Source: Paraburkholderia sp. Ac-20340 (lineage in GTDB: Bacteria; Pseudomonadota; Gammaproteobacteria; Burkholderiales; Burkholderiaceae). Taken from it: a DNA stretch of 64,000 bases. The notes under the pieces are model-generated. The model saw only the letters and a program-made list of their open reading frames with translations. It had not been told where the DNA came from and made no database searches. A program made the position numbers and the translations under genes. Where the stretch lies: the NCBI RefSeq assembly GCF_017104965.1, contig NZ_JAAGPR010000006.1, forward strand, positions 62,001 through 126,000, given 5' to 3'. Positions within the stretch are counted from its first letter, which is position 1; every line of letters begins with the position of its first letter. Shown here piece by piece: positions 1-9,771 of the stretch.

Positions 1-439
1 GGCGGGCGTTGCGGCGCCGCGCCGGGTTTTCCACCCCTTACGACCGATGATTTTTCAAATGTTTTCAAGCGCCTCCACCTGATTTTCATCAATTGACGGT
101 GATCAATACTCCCGCAGGTATCGGAAAAAACCCTTGGTTGCGAGTGGGGAGTTTTGTTGATAGCATCCGCGGGTCGCTGATTCAGGCCGGACCACCTTTC
201 CGGTTTGAATTGCAGTGAACGGGGCAGGCGGATCGCTTGCGCAACAGGGACGCGTATCAACGCGATCTCTCCGAACTCAACCGCAACAAAGCGGGTGATA
301 CATGCCGGGCCCCGTTGCGTCTTCAGTTTTCCATTGGCCCGTCGTGTTGTCGTCCCCCCTGGCTCGTCCTCGGGGTGCTGTTCGTTTGCGCAGGTCATCC
401 GTCTGACCGGTTGACCCGAAAACAATCGAGGAGCTCCTG
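1..439. other. Non-coding leader upstream of livJ
   Basis: I see no convincing gene here. Short open frames exist in two phases but lack ribosome sites and recognisable protein. The segment ends in a clear Shine-Dalgarno GAGGAG at 428-433, six bases before the livJ ATG, so the livJ promoter should lie inside this stretch. No confident -35/-10 pair was found; a TTGACG near 93-98 has no good -10 partner. Confidence 0.5.
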
Positions 440-1567
440 ATGACGTCGCTGTTCCGCCGTAACCGCCTTACCTCTTTCTCCGTCGCCGCCGCGCTGCTCG
501 CTTTTGGTGCGGCCGCTCACGCCGACACCGTCAAGATCGCCATCGCCGGCCCGTTCAGCGGCCCGGTCGCCCAGTACGGCGACATGGTCAAGGCAGGCGC
601 CCTGACCGCAATCGAACAGATCAACGCCGCTGGCGGTGTGAACGGCAACAAGCTCGAAGCCGTCCTGATGGACGACGCCTGCGAGCCGAAGCAGGCCGTC
701 GCGGTTGCCAACAAGATCGTCTCGCAGCACATCCAGTACGTGGTTGGCCACGTCTGCTCGGGCTCGACGATTCCCGCTTCGGACATCTACGAGAACGAAG
801 GCGTCGTGATGGTCACGCCGTCGGCGACCGCACCGCAGCTCACCGAAGGCAAGAAGCGCCAGTTCATCTTCCGCACCATCGGCCGTGACGACCAGCAAGG
901 CCCGGCAGCCGCTGCGTACATCATCAACAAGGTCAAGCCGAAGAAGGTCGCGATCCTGCACGACAAGCAGTCGTATGGCCAGGGCATCGCCACGTCGGTG
1001 AAGGCTGCGCTCGACAAGGCGCACATCCCCGTCGTCGTGTTCGAAGGCATCAATGCCGGCGATTCGGACTACTCGGCAATCGTCACCAAGCTCAAGTCGC
1101 AAGGCGTGGACTTCGTCTACTTCGGCGGCTACCACCCGGAAATGGGTCTGCTGATGCGCCAGTCGCGTGAACAGGGCGTCAAGGCCACGTTCATGGGACC
1201 GGAAGGCGTGGGCAACAAGGACGTGACGGCGATCGCCGGCCCGGCTTCGGAAGGCATGCTGGTCACGCTGCCCGCCGACTTCGCCGCCGACCCGGCCAAC
1301 GCGAAGCTCGTGAAGGCCTTCGCGGACGCCAAGCGCGACGCGAACGGTCCGTTCCAGATGCCGGCCTACGCAGCGGTCGAAGTGATCGCCGACGGCATCA
1401 AGGGCGCAAAGAGCACCGATCCGACCAAGGTTGCGGCTTACCTGCACAAGAATGCGTTCAACACGCCGATCGGCAACGTGCAGTACGACGCACAGGGCGA
1501 CCTCAAGTCGTTCCACTTCGTCGTCTACACGTGGCACAAGGACGCCACCAAGACCGCCGCGAACTGA
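440..1567 (+). CDS. livJ: Branched-chain amino acid ABC transporter, periplasmic binding protein
   Basis: This is a 375-residue LivJ/LivK-type periplasmic binding protein that captures leucine, isoleucine, valine or related amino acids for the LivHMGF importer encoded next. An N-terminal signal peptide (about residues 1-29) ends in AHA before DTVKIAIAGPFSG, the typical mature start of the family. Two-lobe Peripla_BP_6 motifs follow, such as GHVCSGSTIPASDIYE and FRTIGRDDQQGP. The ATG at 440 is preceded by GAGGAG at 428-433. The gene is first in the liv cluster and is separated from livH by 151 bases containing a terminator-like hairpin, an arrangement that would give more binding protein than permease. 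Substrate range cannot be read from the sequence. Confidence 0.93.
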   Translation: MTSLFRRNRLTSFSVAAALLAFGAAAHADTVKIAIAGPFSGPVAQYGDMVKAGALTAIEQINAAGGVNGNKLEAVLMDDACEPKQAVAVANKIVSQHIQYVVGHVCSGSTIPASDIYENEGVVMVTPSATAPQLTEGKKRQFIFRTIGRDDQQGPAAAAYIINKVKPKKVAILHDKQSYGQGIATSVKAALDKAHIPVVVFEGINAGDSDYSAIVTKLKSQGVDFVYFGGYHPEMGLLMRQSREQGVKATFMGPEGVGNKDVTAIAGPASEGMLVTLPADFAADPANAKLVKAFADAKRDANGPFQMPAYAAVEVIADGIKGAKSTDPTKVAAYLHKNAFNTPIGNVQYDAQGDLKSFHFVVYTWHKDATKTAAN

Positions 1568-1591
1568 TCCCCGTGCGCATCGACGCACATG

Positions 1592-1629
1592 AAACGCCCC
1601 GCTCGCCGCCGCGGCGGGCGGGGCGTTTT
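1592..1629 (+). terminator. GC-rich hairpin with T tract between livJ and livH
   Basis: AACGCCCCGC at about 1593-1602 pairs with GCGGGGCGTT at 1618-1627, with a GC-rich upper stem, and is followed by a short TTTT run. It looks like an intrinsic terminator. Because livH has no obvious promoter of its own, partial read-through (attenuation) is the likely role. Confidence 0.7.
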
Positions 1630-1718
1630 ACGCAGATGCGCAACGCAGGAACGATCGGTACGGTTTCAAGAGTTTCTCAAAGGTCTCTCATCGGCTTCAT
1701 CGCCGCGGGGCTTAAAGC

Positions 1719-2645
1719 ATGAATGATTTTCTTCCGCAGTTCACCCAGCAGCTCGTCAACGGGCTCACGCTGGGTGCGATCTACGCGCTGATCGCCATTG
1801 GCTACACAATGGTCTACGGCATCATCGGTATGATCAATTTCGCTCACGGCGAGATCTATATGATCGGCGCCTATGTGGGCCTCGTCACGCTTACGGCGAT
1901 CGGCACATCGGCGGGTTATCCGCTGCCGCTCGTGCTCGGCGCGGCGCTCATTGTCTCGGTGCTGGTCACCGGGCTCTACGGTTTTGCGGTCGAACGCGTC
2001 GCGTATCGGCCGTTGCGCGGCGGGCCGCGTCTCGTGCCGCTGATCTCGGCGATCGGCATGTCCATCTTTCTGCAGAACTACGTGCAGATCGGGCAGGGCG
2101 CGCGTGACGTTTCCGTGCCGATGCTGATCTCCGGCGCGCTCGATTTCAACATGGGCGGCAACTTCGACGTGACGATTCCGTACGCGCGCATGCTGATCGT
2201 GGGCACCACGATCGTGCTGATGGTCGCGCTCACGCTGTTCATTTCGCGTTCGCGCATGGGCCGCGCTTGCCGCGCCTGCGCCGAAGACATGAAGATGGCC
2301 AACCTGCTCGGCATCGACACGAACCGCGTGATCTCGTTCACGTTCGTGCTCGGCGCGATGCTGGCGGCGGTGGGCGGCGTGCTGATCGGTCTGACGATCG
2401 GCAAGCTCAATCCGTATATCGGCTTTATCGCGGGTATCAAGGCGTTCACGGCAGCGGTGCTCGGCGGTATCGGCAGCATTCCGGGCGCGATGCTCGGCGG
2501 CGTGCTGCTCGGTCTGGCCGAAACCTTCGCGGCCGGTTATATGCCTTCGGAGTACAAGGACGTCGTGGCGTTCGGCCTGCTCGTGCTCGTGCTGTTGTTC
2601 CGTCCCACCGGCCTGCTCGGCAAGCCGGACGTCGAAAAGGTGTGA
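1719..2645 (+). CDS. livH: Branched-chain amino acid ABC transporter permease LivH
   Basis: LivH is one of the two inner-membrane permeases of the branched-chain amino acid importer. It is 308 residues long, as usual for LivH, and almost wholly hydrophobic with about eight membrane spans. Family landmarks are [19 protein letters not shown] near the N-terminus, [14 protein letters not shown], and the ATPase-contact loop [16 protein letters not shown] around residue 185. It ends 7 bases before livM, so the two are translated from one message. The start ATG at 1719 has only a weak purine-rich site, but the N-terminus [16 protein letters not shown] matches the expected family start. Confidence 0.93.
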   Translation: MNDFLPQFTQQLVNGLTLGAIYALIAIGYTMVYGIIGMINFAHGEIYMIGAYVGLVTLTAIGTSAGYPLPLVLGAALIVSVLVTGLYGFAVERVAYRPLRGGPRLVPLISAIGMSIFLQNYVQIGQGARDVSVPMLISGALDFNMGGNFDVTIPYARMLIVGTTIVLMVALTLFISRSRMGRACRACAEDMKMANLLGIDTNRVISFTFVLGAMLAAVGGVLIGLTIGKLNPYIGFIAGIKAFTAAVLGGIGSIPGAMLGGVLLGLAETFAAGYMPSEYKDVVAFGLLVLVLLFRPTGLLGKPDVEKV

Positions 2646-2652
2646 GGTCGAG

Positions 2653-3927
2653 ATGAGCCAAACTGTTTCGGTTCGCGCGGCCAGCCATAGCGGCCAGTCT
2701 TCGTCGCAGACGTTGAAGGGCGCCTTCGCCGCCGCCATTGCGACCATCATTCTCACGGCGCCTATCCTCGGCCTGCAGCTCACGCTGGACGGCTATCAGG
2801 TGGTGCTGCAGCAGCACTGGCGCCCGGTGTGGATCGCCGCTGCCGTGGTGTTCGTGTTCCAGCTCCTCAAGCCGATGTTTGTGCGCGCAACGAGTGCGGT
2901 GAAGTTGCCGAAGGCGCCTGCACTCGGCGCACGCCAGCAGCGCATGGCGATCTGGGTGCTGCTCGCCTTCGGCGCGGTGTTCCCGTTCATGGGTTCGCGC
3001 GGCACGATCGACGTTGCCACGCTCGCGCTGATCTACGTGATTCTCGGCCTCGGCCTGAATATCGTGGTGGGCTTCGCGGGTCTGCTCGACCTCGGCTATG
3101 TGGGCTTTTACGCGGTGGGCGGCTATACGTATGCGCTGCTCAACCAGTATTTCGGCTTCACGTTCTGGGAATGTCTGCCGCTGGCTGCGCTCGCGGCCGC
3201 TACCTTCGGTTTCGTGCTGGGCTTCCCGGTGCTGCGTCTGCGCGGCGACTATCTGGCGATCGTCACGCTCGGTTTCGGTGAAATCATCCGCCTGCTGCTC
3301 AACAACCTGACGAGCATCACGGGCGGCCCGGACGGCATTTCGGGTATTCCGAAGCCCACCGTGTTCGGCTTCGAACTCGCGCGCCATGCGAGCGTGGAAG
3401 GCGCAAAAACCTTTAACGAGCTGATCGGTATCGAGTACAGCGGCGAACACATGATCATCTTCCTGTACCTGCTCGCGCTGGTGCTGGTTGCGTTCACGCT
3501 GTTCGTCACCAGCCGCCTGCTGCGCATGCCGATGGGCCGTGCGTGGGAAGCGCTGCGCGAAGACGAAATCGCCTGCCGTTCGCTGGGTCTGAACCCCACG
3601 CGCATCAAGCTCTCGGCGTTCACGCTGGGTGCTTCGTTCGCGGGTCTGGCCGGTGCGTTCTTCGCGGCGCGCCAGGGTCTGGTGACGCCGGAGTCGTTCA
3701 CCTTCATCGAATCGGCGCTGATTCTCGCCGTGGTGGTGCTGGGCGGCATGGGTTCGCAACTGGGCGTCGTGCTCGCCGCGATCCTGCTGACGGCGCTGCC
3801 GGAAGTGGCGCGTGGCTTTGCCGAGTACCGCATGCTGATCTTCGGTCTGGTGATGGTGCTGATGATGATGTGGCGTCCGCAGGGCCTGCTGCCCGCAAGC
3901 CGTCCGCACGTGGAGTTGCCGCAATGA
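2653..3927 (+). CDS. livM: Branched-chain amino acid ABC transporter permease LivM
   Basis: LivM is the second permease subunit, partnering LivH to form the membrane channel. It is 424 residues long, the longer form with an N-terminal extension and two extra hydrophobic segments before the conserved core starting near residue 115 ([28 protein letters not shown], given here only as a landmark region). The EAA-type loop contacting the ATPases is visible as [20 protein letters not shown] around residues 295-315. The gene overlaps livG by four bases (ATGA at 3924-3927), which is evidence of translational coupling. Confidence 0.92.
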   Translation: MSQTVSVRAASHSGQSSSQTLKGAFAAAIATIILTAPILGLQLTLDGYQVVLQQHWRPVWIAAAVVFVFQLLKPMFVRATSAVKLPKAPALGARQQRMAIWVLLAFGAVFPFMGSRGTIDVATLALIYVILGLGLNIVVGFAGLLDLGYVGFYAVGGYTYALLNQYFGFTFWECLPLAALAAATFGFVLGFPVLRLRGDYLAIVTLGFGEIIRLLLNNLTSITGGPDGISGIPKPTVFGFELARHASVEGAKTFNELIGIEYSGEHMIIFLYLLALVLVAFTLFVTSRLLRMPMGRAWEALREDEIACRSLGLNPTRIKLSAFTLGASFAGLAGAFFAARQGLVTPESFTFIESALILAVVVLGGMGSQLGVVLAAILLTALPEVARGFAEYRMLIFGLVMVLMMMWRPQGLLPASRPHVELPQ

Positions 3928-4693
3928 GTGCACAAGCGTTGTTGAAAGTAGCGGGCTTGCAGATGCGCTTCGGCGGTCTGCTGGCGGTGGACGGTATCGC
4001 GTTCGATGTGCGCCCGAACGAGGTCTTCGCGATCATCGGGCCGAACGGCGCGGGCAAGACCACGGTGTTCAACTGCGTGGGCGGTTTCTACAAGCCCACG
4101 GCAGGCGACATCGTGCTCAACGGTCATGCGATCACGGGCCAGCCGAGCCATGAAGTGGCGCGTCGCGGTCTGGTGCGCACGTTCCAGAATATCCGCCTGT
4201 TCAAGCAGTTGACGGTGCTGGAAAACCTCATGGTTGCGCAGCACCTGAAGGTCAACCGCAACATGCTGAGCGGCCTGTTCGCGACGCCTGGCTACCGCCG
4301 TGCCGAGCGCGCCGCGCTCGAACGCGCTGCGTACTGGCTCGAACGTCTGGGCCTGCGCGATGTGGCAAACCGTGAAGCGGGCACGCTTTCGTACGGCCAT
4401 CAGCGCCGCCTCGAAATCGCGCGCTGCATGATCACGGACCCGCGTCTGCTGATGCTCGACGAACCGGCCGCCGGTCTGAATCCGCAGGAAAAGATCGAAT
4501 TGCAGCATATGGTCGACGGCCTGCGTAACGAGTTTGGAATCTCCGTACTCCTGATCGAACACGATATGAGTCTCGTGATGGGCGTGTCGGATCGCATTCT
4601 CGTGATGGAACACGGCAAGCCGATCATGATCGGCAAACCCGACGAAGTGCGCAACGACCCGCGCGTGATCAAAGCCTATCTGGGAGAGGACTG

Positions 4694-4694
<1 letters not shown>
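3924..4694 (+). CDS. livG: Branched-chain amino acid ABC transporter ATP-binding protein LivG
   Basis: LivG is one of two cytoplasmic ATPases powering the liv importer. The 256-residue product starts [11 protein letters not shown]; this ATG overlaps the livM stop and gives the standard family length, whereas the frame open upstream of it lies inside livM and is not used. Walker [10 protein letters not shown], signature [13 protein letters not shown] (a usual LivG variant of LSGGQ), Walker [14 protein letters not shown] and the H-loop histidine in LLIEHDM are all present. It shares one base with livF (TGATG at 4692-4696), so both ATPases are translated together. Confidence 0.94.
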
Positions 4695-5395
<701 letters not shown>

Positions 5396-5846
5396 ATTCG
5401 CATCGGCGCCTGGTTTGGGCTTGAGCGTTCGATGTACGCGGCCCGCGCAGTCTTTCCCCTGAAAAGGAAGACGGCGCGGGCCGTTTGCATTTCTGGCTCA
5501 ATTTCGCCGATCAGATTGCCGGGGAGATTCGCGCAAGCGACGTAGGGCGGTGGCGCGCAAGCAGGTGGCCGCGCAGCAAAAACGCGTCGGATGAGGCGCG
5601 TCAACCACGTTAGCAAACCGTCGCAATGCGCCGTGCGCCGCAGCATGCGCAACGCATCTTCATCGAAATAGACGATAAAACTTTCAATCTGATTTCGATT
5701 TGATGCGTTTCTCTTTCTTCTTGTCACAGGAGTGATGGGGACTGGACAAGCGGGCCGCGCTCACGATAATTGAGATTCCCGCAGGGGGCGCGGCGCAACA
5801 GTCGACGCCGCGCAGCGTATTGATAGTCACACCGGAGAGTCGTTGG
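5396..5846. other. Intergenic region after the liv operon
   Basis: This stretch holds the liv terminator (5440-5482) and then about 360 bases with no supported gene, ending at the ribosome site of the DUF4337 gene. An open reverse-strand frame of 115 codons spans the terminator and was not accepted. The promoter of the next gene should lie here, but I could not place it. Confidence 0.5.
5440..5482 (+). terminator. Terminator of the liv operon
   Basis: GGCCCGCGC at 5440-5448 pairs with GCGCGGGCC at 5474-5482. The stem extends through AGTCTTTCC/GGAAGAC with one mismatch and one bulge. The following sequence GTTTGCATTTCT is T-rich rather than a pure T run. Position immediately after livF supports the call. 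Confidence 0.75.
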
Positions 5847-6464
5847 ATGTCTGAAGAGTATGAAGTGCACGGGCCGCACGATCACGCGGTCGAGCATGCC
5901 GCGTCCGGGCACGGTCACGGCGAACATGGCGGCGCGGGCGAGCGCGACCCCTTCCCGGGCCGCATGGCGGTGATGACGGCGATTCTCGCGTCGATTGGCG
6001 CGATCCTCGCGTACCAGAGCGGCAACAGCGAAAACCTCGCGCTCTATTACAAGAACGAAGCGGCGATTCACAAGACCGAAGCCGCGAATCAGTGGGCCTA
6101 CTATTCGTCCAAGGGCGAAAAAGAGAATCTGGCCGAACTGGGTGCTTCGCTGGCGGCGCTCTCGCCGAATGCCGCCGAAGCGCAGCGGCATTTCGCCGCT
6201 GATGCCGACCGCTATCGCCAGCAGAAGGAGCCGATCCGCGCCAAAGCCGAGGCGCTGGAGAAGCAGGTGCAAGCCGACGACGAGCGCGCCGAAAAGCTGC
6301 TGCACGGCCATCATCGTTGGGCGCAGGCGACCACGCTGATCCAGATCTCGATCGCACTGACGGCGATTACGCTGCTCACGCGCCGCAAGTGGTTGCTGCG
6401 GACCTCGGTGGGCGTGGGCGCGCTGGGCGTGGTGATGGGCGCACTGGCGTTCTTCGGGCCCTGA
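5847..6464 (+). CDS. DUF4337 family membrane protein
   Basis: This 205-residue protein matches the layout of the DUF4337 family, whose function is unknown. It has a His-rich acidic N-terminus (HGPHDHAVEHAA... region), one membrane segment around residues 35-52 (TAILASIGAILAYQSG), a long charged alpha-helical or coiled-coil stretch from about 60 to 155, and two C-terminal membrane segments (IALTAITLLT and VGALGVVMGALAFF). I chose the ATG at 5847, which has GGAGAG 7-12 bases upstream, over an in-frame TTG at 5820. It appears monocistronic. The helical region between membrane anchors suggests oligomerisation, but no activity can be assigned. Confidence 0.75.
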   Translation: MSEEYEVHGPHDHAVEHAASGHGHGEHGGAGERDPFPGRMAVMTAILASIGAILAYQSGNSENLALYYKNEAAIHKTEAANQWAYYSSKGEKENLAELGASLAALSPNAAEAQRHFAADADRYRQQKEPIRAKAEALEKQVQADDERAEKLLHGHHRWAQATTLIQISIALTAITLLTRRKWLLRTSVGVGALGVVMGALAFFGP

Positions 6465-6494
6465 GCGCGGCCAACTGGTTAATCGGCGAAGAAT

Positions 6495-6959
6495 CTATCC
6501 GCCGCAGACGATGGCGGTCAGCAGGAGCGGCACCACGGATTTAACCGTGGCGTCGCTGTTCGCCTCGCTAACGCGCGAGCGGACCGATTCCGCGGGAGCG
6601 GAAACCACGACGCCATAAAGCGGCGCCTTGATCTCCTTGCCCGCGCCGCGGTGAAAGAGATCGTCGTCGCGTGCGTAGCCCAGCACGACATAAATGGGAA
6701 AGCCGAATGCGCTCAGGCGGCTGCCGTGCACGGGCCGGAACGCATTGACCGAATTCGCCTCGACCCGGCTCGGGCTCGGGTCGATCGACTTTTCTTCAAT
6801 CAGCGTCGAAATAAATTCATGCGGATTCGAGGTGCAGTCGAACCGTTTGTCCAGGGCCTGCTGAGGCTGGGCGCCGATCGGCGCACAGAGGCCAAGGAGC
6901 GCAAGGAATGCGCCAAAGCTTGCCAGACGGGGCACCACGGGGACTCGACGCTGTTTCAT
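6495..6959 (-). CDS. Predicted secreted protein of unknown function
   Basis: A 154-residue product starting MKQRRVPVVPRLASFG. A signal peptide of about 32 residues is visible (basic start, hydrophobic core ASFGAFLALLGLCAPIGA, likely cleavage before QPQQ). The mature part contains one cysteine in DCTSNPHEFIS and ends in a hydrophobic segment VVPLLLTAIVCGG. The open frame continues 31 codons upstream, but that extension is not hydrophobic-signal-like and the internal ATG gives a normal secretion signal. I do not recognise the family. It is followed on the reverse strand by no partner gene, and it is convergent with the DUF4337 gene. Confidence 0.5.
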   Translation of the reverse strand: MKQRRVPVVPRLASFGAFLALLGLCAPIGAQPQQALDKRFDCTSNPHEFISTLIEEKSIDPSPSRVEANSVNAFRPVHGSRLSAFGFPIYVVLGYARDDDLFHRGAGKEIKAPLYGVVVSAPAESVRSRVSEANSDATVKSVVPLLLTAIVCGG

Positions 6960-7083
6960 GGCAGTGACGAAAACCGCTTGAATTCCGTTGGAATCCATTC
7001 GACACCGAAATCCCCATCGAACGCAAGATGGCGGCACACAAATTGCGCACAACGACGCCGCACCGCCATCTTTTCACGCTCCG

Positions 7084-7554
7084 TTAAAGCATCGACTTCG
7101 CCTGGCTCAGGATCTTGTCGCATACCTGTTTGGTGGCTGCCTGTTTCAGGCCGCTGCCGGAGAGGTCGAGTTGCTGGCCATTGCCGGACGTGAGAATGCC
7201 GCTGGTGCCTTTCTCGTAGCCGCTGTCGGTCGTCGAGGCGCCGCCGGGCAGTTTGCTCAGCAGCGAGTCTTTCACGTTGCTGGCCGTGTCGGCGTTCAGG
7301 TAATTGTTCTTGATGCAGTATTAAAGCAGACCGGTCACGTTGCCCATGCTATTGGAGGTGACCGACGAGCCGGACAGCGAACTGCCCAGGCCGCCCAGAT
7401 TGCCGAGTGCGCCCGAGGTCGAACCGCTGCTGCCGCTCTGATTGAGCAGGTTGCCGAGTTGGGCCTGAGCGAGATGCCACGGCGCGAGCGCGGCGGCGGC
7501 AAGGGCCGCGGTGGCGATCAGGGCGCGGGCGCCGCGCAGTGAGGATGTTTGCAT
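7084..7554 (-). pseudogene. yjjA: DUF2501 (YjjA-like) secreted protein gene interrupted by an in-frame TAA
   Basis: Reading the reverse strand from 7554, a signal peptide (MQTSSLRGARALIATAALAA... to AQA) is followed by a Gly/Ser/Asn-rich region and then V-T-G-L-L, stop, Y-C-I-K-N-N-Y-L. The stop (TTA on the plus strand at 7321-7323) is codon 78 of 157, and the frame remains open without any shift to 7084. Both halves fit the DUF2501 family: the GxLxYC(I/V)KNNYL block, KDSLLSKLPGG, and the C-terminal NGQQLDLSG...QVCDKIL region. In the family a Gln or Glu stands where the stop is, and CAA or GAA is one base from TAA. So this is either a recent nonsense mutation, a sequencing error, or read-through. 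DUF2501 proteins are periplasmic and of unknown function. Confidence 0.72.
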
Positions 7555-8356
7555 ACACGATTCTCCTGGAAGGCCATGGCCTTCGTACTATAGACGGATT
7601 CGTCGCGTGGCTTTTGCTGGGTGGCTGCGTCATGAATGCGTGCAGCGTGAAAAGAAGCGGTGCAACCTGTCAGTCGGCTGGGATGTCACCCGTGAAGTGC
7701 AGGCAATTCATCGCCATGTCATTTGTTGCGTGCACAACTGAGTTTCGGGAGAGAAGGGACCGGGACGACGTTAATGCCGTTAATGCCATTCATGGGTATT
7801 TTTGTTGCATTTCGCTGAATGGCATTTGAATTGCATTCACGAAGATAAAGCAATTGGCATGGCAATCGGCGATGAGCCTGAAATGAGCGTGCGATGGGGT
7901 CGGTCACGCGATGCATCACGAGGTACGCATCAGCGAGTCATGACAACGCTACAGCGGCACGACAGCCGTCTTGCAGGATGCATACGATGCGGAAACGCCC
8001 TGCAGCAAGGGCTTTTCTGGCGAATCGAAGAGGAATGCCGCACGGTTTTGCAAGCGCGATCGGGCATATTCCGCGCCATGCAATGCGTGACTTTGTTTCT
8101 AACCGTAACACTTATTACGGCCCTCCTCATCGGCTGGTTTCAGGTGGTATGCTTCCTGCACAAATTCTCCCTTGCACGAGTGAGACCACGTTCTTTGCGT
8201 CAATACCGTGAACACACGCACTGCCAAAGTGCAGTCGGTGACGTAAATGAACAAGTCATATAAACATATGGTGCAACCGAGCACGCCCGCGCGGACAGCA
8301 AGATCCGCGAGCGAGCTCCGTCACTGCAGCCCCGGTCCGGCTGCGTGGAGAAAAGC
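7555..8356. other. 800-base intergenic region with no supported gene
   Basis: This lower-GC stretch lies between the yjjA-like locus (leftward) and the DUF4096 gene (rightward), so it should hold two divergent promoters. Visible structure includes a tandem GTTAATGCC repeat at 7770-7787 and a 10-bp inverted repeat at 7782-7826. A frame from 8079 would encode a short hydrophobic peptide (MQCVTLFLTVTLITALLIG) but has no convincing ribosome site. No RNA gene was recognised. Confidence 0.45.
7782..7826. repeat. 10-bp perfect inverted repeat AATGCCATTC / GAATGGCATT
   Basis: The arms are 7782-7791 and 7817-7826 with a 25-base spacer rich in T. The left arm overlaps a direct repeat of TTAATGCC. It lies 228 bases upstream of the yjjA-like start. 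It could be a regulator-binding site or a transcript hairpin; neither is established. Confidence 0.4.
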
Positions 8357-9535
8357 ATGAATTTCGAAGAACTGAGCGACGAGGAGTGGATGGTAGTGTC
8401 CTCGCTCGTATCCGATGAACCGCCTATACGTTTGAACCGCCGCGGCCGCCCGCGTGCGGAGCCGCGCGTCGTGGCGAATGCCGTGCTGTGGATCTTGACG
8501 ACCGGTGAGTCCTGGTCGCGCCTGCCCGCACGTTATCCGTCCGGACCGACTTGCCGCCGCCGTTTCGAGGACTGGCACGTCAGCGGCACGCTGCTCGAGC
8601 TGGTGCAACTGCTCACGCAGCGCGGCCGCAGCTTTGTCTATGTGCCCGAGCCCGCTCAGGCGCAGGCCGTCGCGAGCGCGCAGCCCGCGGCGGCGGTAGC
8701 CGTTGTGGTCGAAGAAGTGACCGAAGACGACGGTCTGCCCGCCGTCTACTGGAAAAGCCCGGAAGCCTGGCAGGCGCCCGCATCGCTGGCCGATGCGCCG
8801 CTGGCGGGCAGCCCCGTGGCCAATCCCATCGAGAGCATGACGCGCCAGCTCGCGCGTCTGGACGAGGCCTTGTCGCAGGCCCAGCATCGCACGGCTGCGA
8901 AGCCGGGGCAGGGCTCGTCCTTGGTGCCGCCGCAGGCCGATTCCAGCGCCCACGCCGCGCGTGTGAGTGCGAAGCCCGTGGCTCGCACGGTCGTGCCCGA
9001 GGAAAAATTCGAGGCCGCCGATAGCGAACTCGATCTCGCGCAGATCGCCGAATGGCGTGGCTACGTGATCCATCTGAATCTGGAAGCGGCGCGCAATCGC
9101 TCGCAACGCGGCATGTATCGCGCAGCGGTGGAAATCCTCAAGGACGACAAACGCGTGGAGCGTTCGGGTCTGATCGGCCCGGCCTTCGACGATGCCGACG
9201 AGGCGCGCCATTTCGCGTTCGACTGGGCGCGTCAGTGGATCGAGCGCGAAGGTACGCAGGCGAGTAGTAGTAGTGGTGGTGCCGATACGGATGCCCCGGA
9301 TAGCAACGATCCAGGCGTTTCGCTCGCGCGCGCCGGTCACGACGTGGTGACGCGCGCCATGCCCGTCGCGACGCCCGGTCTCGCCACCGCCAGTGTGGCG
9401 GCCAGCGTTCGCCATGCGCCCATGCAACGCTATACCAGCAGCACGCTGCGCACCGGCGAGGCGCGCGACAGCACGTCCAGCGCGGGCGCCGACCGTCATC
9501 CGCACGCTTCGCGTTACAGAACGCATCTGAACTGA
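8357..9535 (+). CDS. DUF4096 (IS5-type transposase N-domain) protein at the edge of the exopolysaccharide locus
   Basis: The 392-residue product begins with a DUF4096 domain (about residues 1-80), the DNA-binding N-domain of IS4/IS5-type transposases: LSDEEWMVV, RRGRPRAEPRVVANAVLWIL, TTGESWSRLPARY, and CRRRFEDWHVSGTLLEL. There is no DDE catalytic domain after it. Instead a long Ala/Pro-rich low-complexity linker (about 80-220) leads to a second conserved-looking module around residues 228-300 (AEWRGYVIHLNLEAA, GPAFDDADEARHFAFDWARQWIE), followed by a disordered tail. No terminal inverted repeats flank it. GGAG at 8347-8350 sits six bases before the chosen ATG. A domesticated transposase domain acting as a DNA-binding regulator, perhaps of the adjacent bce genes, is my inference. 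Confidence 0.7.
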   Translation: MNFEELSDEEWMVVSSLVSDEPPIRLNRRGRPRAEPRVVANAVLWILTTGESWSRLPARYPSGPTCRRRFEDWHVSGTLLELVQLLTQRGRSFVYVPEPAQAQAVASAQPAAAVAVVVEEVTEDDGLPAVYWKSPEAWQAPASLADAPLAGSPVANPIESMTRQLARLDEALSQAQHRTAAKPGQGSSLVPPQADSSAHAARVSAKPVARTVVPEEKFEAADSELDLAQIAEWRGYVIHLNLEAARNRSQRGMYRAAVEILKDDKRVERSGLIGPAFDDADEARHFAFDWARQWIEREGTQASSSSGGADTDAPDSNDPGVSLARAGHDVVTRAMPVATPGLATASVAASVRHAPMQRYTSSTLRTGEARDSTSSAGADRHPHASRYRTHLN

Positions 9536-9726
9536 GCGCCGGCCAGCAGTATCGGCCGCTGTTACGTCTGCCGCTGTTAAGTCTGCTTTCACGCTGTCCG
9601 TCAAACGCATTTCCCGCTTCATCTTTTTTGCCCAGGCACGCCGTCAACCGGAAAGCGATGCATTGCTTCGCAATTTTCCGTTGCGGCGCGAGCCGTGGTG
9701 TCTCCGTTCGTTCTCATCCGTCAAAC

Positions 9727-9752
9727 CGCTCGAGCCCGCGTGGGCCCGAGCG
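9727..9752. terminator. Hairpin between the convergent DUF4096 gene and manC
   Basis: CGCTCG-A-GCCC pairs with GGGC-C-CGAGCG across a GCGT loop, with one A-C mismatch. It lies between two convergent genes and could serve both strands, but neither flank has a strong T run. Confidence 0.5.
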
Positions 9753-9771
9753 TGGCAGTTCTTGCCTGCTG

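Noticed and set aside
1..60. GC-rich start of the window as part of a gene
   Set aside because: No frame with recognisable protein or a stop consistent with an upstream gene end could be supported.
3543..3923. Upstream extension of livG through livM
   Set aside because: The frame is open but lies in livM coding sequence; family length and the ATGA overlap fix the start at 3924.
7802..8263. 153-codon forward frame in the intergenic gap, with a hydrophobic patch
   Set aside because: Codon use is unlike the neighbours, no ribosome site was seen, and the hydrophobic patch alone is not enough.
9264..9280. GTAGTAGTAGTGGTGGT triplet run as a functional repeat
   Set aside because: It is a short Ser/Gly codon run within a disordered linker of the DUF4096 protein.
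8357..9535. Calling the DUF4096 gene an active insertion sequence
   Set aside because: There is no DDE catalytic domain, terminal inverted repeat or target duplication.
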